64,000 bases of DNA from Xanthobacteraceae bacterium. GTDB taxonomy: Bacteria; Pseudomonadota; Alphaproteobacteria; Rhizobiales; Xanthobacteraceae. Location of the stretch: the NCBI GenBank assembly GCA_028290465.1, contig JAQGJU010000027.1:62001-126000 (forward strand), in the 5' to 3' direction. The notes beneath the pieces are model-generated. The model was not told where the DNA came from, did no database searches, and was given only the letters and a program-made list of their open reading frames with translations. Positions 61,984 to 64,000 of this stretch are shown here, piece by piece. Position numbers and translations under genes: made by a program. Position 1 is the first letter of the stretch. Every line of letters begins with the position of its first letter.

Positions 61984-62949
61984 TCACCGGTCGATCACGA
62001 GTTGCGGCGATTTCGCCCGTGAGACACATACCATGATGTGTGTCGCGCGTTCCTCATCGCTCAGCACCAGATCGCGATGATCGGCTTCGCCTTCCAACAC
62101 CCGGCATTTACAGGTGCCGCAGGTGCCGCTTTCGCAGGAGCTTGGAATGTCGTGGCCGTGCGCGCGCGAGGCTTCCAGGATAGTAGTGCCGACCGGCACG
62201 TCGAAGGTGATGTTCGCGCGCGCGAGCTTGACGGTGAACGCCGTGTCGTCGGCCTTCGGCGCCGACGGCTCAGTGAAGGCCTCGAAATGCAGCGCCGAGC
62301 GCGGCCAGTGTCCGGCCATGTCGCGCACGCTTTCCATCAGCGGGCGCGGGCCGCAGCAATAGATGTGCGCGTTGTTCTTGCGCTCCTCCAGCACCGGCCA
62401 CAGATCGAAGGCGCGCTCCGGCGCGCCGCCGTCGTGATGGATGAAGACCTTGCCCTTGAATTCCGGCGTACCAAATTCCTCGCGAAACGCCGTCACGTCG
62501 GGCGAGCGCGTCAGATAGTGCAGGCGGAATTGCTTGCCGGTCTGCGCCAGCAGATGGTGGATCATCGAGCGGATCGGTGTGATGCCGATGCCGCCGGCTA
62601 TGAACACGAACTGCTTGGCGTTGCGCGCCAGTTCGAAATCGTTCTGCGGCGCCGACACCATCAGGGTGTCGCCGGCCTTGGCCTCGTCGATCAGATTGTT
62701 GGTGCCGCCCGTGCCCGGGTGCTCGCGTTTCACCGCGATCATGTAGCGGTCGCTCTGCGCCGGATCGCCGCACAGCGAATATTTGCGCACCATGTCGTTC
62801 GGCGTCCGCACGGCAATATGGGCGCCGGCGGTGAATTCCGGCAGCTCGCCGCCGTCCGGGCTTTGCAATTCAAAGGCATGAATACCCGAGGCAATTTCGT
62901 CCCTACGGGCGATCAGCAGGCTCAGGTCCGGGTCTGAGGGCGTGCGCAT
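61984..62949 (-). CDS. PDR/VanB-family oxygenase reductase
   Basis: This 321-aa reductase passes electrons from NADH to a Rieske oxygenase. It has an FMN-binding domain (MVRKYSLCGDP), an NAD domain (FVFIAGGIGITPIRSMIHH, AHIYCCGPRPLM) and a C-terminal plant-type 2Fe-2S domain with C-x4-C-x2-C (SSCESGTCGTCKCRV) and the fourth Cys in IMVCVSRA. Domain order is that of phthalate dioxygenase reductase and vanillate demethylase VanB. ATG 62949. Confidence 0.93.
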   Translation of the reverse strand: MRTPSDPDLSLLIARRDEIASGIHAFELQSPDGGELPEFTAGAHIAVRTPNDMVRKYSLCGDPAQSDRYMIAVKREHPGTGGTNNLIDEAKAGDTLMVSAPQNDFELARNAKQFVFIAGGIGITPIRSMIHHLLAQTGKQFRLHYLTRSPDVTAFREEFGTPEFKGKVFIHHDGGAPERAFDLWPVLEERKNNAHIYCCGPRPLMESVRDMAGHWPRSALHFEAFTEPSAPKADDTAFTVKLARANITFDVPVGTTILEASRAHGHDIPSSCESGTCGTCKCRVLEGEADHRDLVLSDEERATHIMVCVSRAKSPQLVIDR

Positions 62950-63047
62950 CGGCGAAGGGTCACTCCCACGGTCGGGCTTTCACAGGCGTGCGCTGCACAA
63001 ATCCGATATTCGGAAATTTACTCGACAGCGGCCTCGGAGCCGTTGTA

Positions 63048-63060
63048 AAGTAGGATACTT
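63048..63060. promoter_or_regulatory. Possible operator in the divergent aromatic-degradation promoter region
   Basis: AAGTAGGATACTT (5-bp arms, 3-base spacer) overlaps a second imperfect palindrome CTTAGAGGCCTAAG, in the 178-base gap between the divergent reductase and Rieske genes. MarR-family sites often have this form. Evidence is symmetry and place only. Confidence 0.4.
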
Positions 63061-63127
63061 AGAGGCCTAAGCAAAATCAATCACTAAAAACGCACGGCCA
63101 TCGAGCGTCCGGAATTGGGAGCCCGTC

Positions 63128-64000
63128 ATGATGACGTCCGAGGAAAACGATCTGCTGTGCCGCGTCGAGGGCGACGCGCCGATGGGCCAGATCATGCGGC
63201 GGCATTGGATTCCGGCGTGCCTGACCGAGGAGGTCGCCGAGCCGGACGGCAAGCCGATCCGGGTGCGGATGCTGGGCGAAGATCTCGTGGTGTTTCGCGA
63301 CACCGACGGCAAGCTCGGCGTGCTCGACGAATATTGTCCGCACCGCCGCGTCTCGCTGGTCTATGGCCGCAACGAGGAGTGCGGCCTGCGCTGTCTCTAT
63401 CACGGCTGGAAGATGGATGTGGACGGCAACGTGGTCGAGATGGCGTCGGAGCCACCGGAGAGCGGCTTTGTCGACAAGGCCAAGACCAAGGCCTATCCGG
63501 CGCGCGAGGCGGGCGGCTTTGTCTGGATCTACATGGGCCCGGCCGAAACCATGCCGGAGTTCGAGCCGCCGGCGTTTGCGCCGACGCCCGACACGCAAGT
63601 GGCGATCCTGAAAATTCACGTGAATTGCAACTGGGCGCAGATCCTGGAAGGCCAGATCGATTCCGCGCATTCATCGAGCCTGCATTCGTCCGACATGAAG
63701 CCCGCGAAGGTCGAGAGCGCCAAGGCGGTTGAGACCCATTGGCTGCGGCCGTCCACCGACAAGGCGCCGCGCCTGCAGGTCGAGCGCACCAGCTACGGCT
63801 TCCATTACGTGGCGATCCGCCGGCCGATCATGAACGCGGCGACGCAGGACTATGTGCGCAAGACCGTCTATGTCGCGCCATTCGTTGCGCTGATCCCGCC
63901 GAACAATGCCTACAATGTCGCGACCGTGCTCGGCCCGACCGACGACACCCATACGGCGTTCTATTTCATTGCCTGGAAGGAGAGCGGCAATATCGATCAG
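63128..64000 (+). CDS. Rieske non-haem oxygenase alpha subunit, phthalate 4,5-dioxygenase-like (partial)
   Basis: The first 291 codons of a ring-hydroxylating oxygenase are present; the rest lies beyond the window. The Rieske site is C-x-H...C-x2-H in LDEYCPHRRVSLVYG and CGLRCLYHGWKMD. The mononuclear-iron region starts with NWAQILEGQIDSAHSSSLHS (D-x2-H-x4-H). Start ATG 63128 has GGGAG 7 bases upstream; a second ATG follows directly. Divergent from its reductase. Confidence 0.93.
   Translation, partial: MMTSEENDLLCRVEGDAPMGQIMRRHWIPACLTEEVAEPDGKPIRVRMLGEDLVVFRDTDGKLGVLDEYCPHRRVSLVYGRNEECGLRCLYHGWKMDVDGNVVEMASEPPESGFVDKAKTKAYPAREAGGFVWIYMGPAETMPEFEPPAFAPTPDTQVAILKIHVNCNWAQILEGQIDSAHSSSLHSSDMKPAKVESAKAVETHWLRPSTDKAPRLQVERTSYGFHYVAIRRPIMNAATQDYVRKTVYVAPFVALIPPNNAYNVATVLGPTDDTHTAFYFIAWKESGNIDQ

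Overview
The window looks like a high-GC chromosome segment of an alphaproteobacterium of the order Hyphomicrobiales (Bradyrhizobiaceae/Xanthobacteraceae type). The grounds are a CcrM-type GANTC methyltransferase, the smc / DsbA-like / DciA-like / mutY neighbourhood, alphaproteobacterial LexA (GTTC-N7-GTTC) and EcfG (GGAAC-N16-CGTT) signatures, and short families such as DUF3551 and DUF3096. No tRNA, rRNA, CRISPR array, prophage or intact insertion sequence was seen. Long open frames antisense to real genes are common because of the base composition and were discarded.

Layout. 1-5 kb: smc (C-terminus off the window), a Tat-exported DsbA-like protein, a DUF721/DciA-like gene and mutY. 5.3-14.1 kb: three tandem paralogous membrane hybrid histidine kinases, each Cache-type sensor, HAMP, PAS, HisKA, HATPase and receiver, with no separate response regulator. 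14-24.6 kb: a flavin monooxygenase, a chemoreceptor remnant, ccrM, a zinc metallopeptidase, moaB, an orphan BrnA-like antitoxin, a GAF/HisKA_2 kinase, a MarR-GNAT fusion whose N-terminus is displaced by a one-base frameshift, a glycosyltransferase, and a radical-SAM gene preceded by a LexA box.

24.6-32.1 kb is an accessory catabolic block: TctC-type receptor, alpha/beta hydrolase, LacI-family regulator, Tat-exported amidohydrolase, and a dehydrogenase-cupin-hydratase operon. Three copies of one LacI-type palindrome (core GGCAAACGNTTGCC) lie before the receptor and the dehydrogenase operon, tying the block into one probable regulon. A decayed piece of the radical-SAM gene lies at the right edge of the block, so the block probably split an older radicalSAM-nhaA-rnhB order.

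32.2-58 kb is mostly housekeeping: a thioredoxin-NhaA fusion, rnhB, a GT39-like membrane protein, a bd-type quinol oxidase (cydAB), family-4 uracil-DNA glycosylase, ETF-ubiquinone oxidoreductase, a TPR protein, ispE, a polyprenyl synthase, a TrmN6-like methyltransferase, an S49 peptidase, a Spy-like protein, glyQ and glyS separated by an antisense GGDEF-EAL gene, an EcfG-promoted DUF3096 peptide, and ppdK with a histone-H1-like N-terminal tail. 58-64 kb: a DyP-type peroxidase with a small companion protein, then a phthalate-type aromatic degradation cluster (MarR regulator, dihydrodiol-dehydrogenase-like protein, PDR reductase, and a divergent Rieske oxygenase cut by the window end).

Dispersed hairpin repeats with a conserved apical segment (GTGGNNACCSG) and covarying arms occur in the intergenic gaps at about 22.9, 40.2, 47.3 and 47.4 kb. 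Two very small membrane-peptide genes (40 and 28 codons) are proposed near 47.2 and 49.5 kb. All calls come from reading the sequence; no database search was run.
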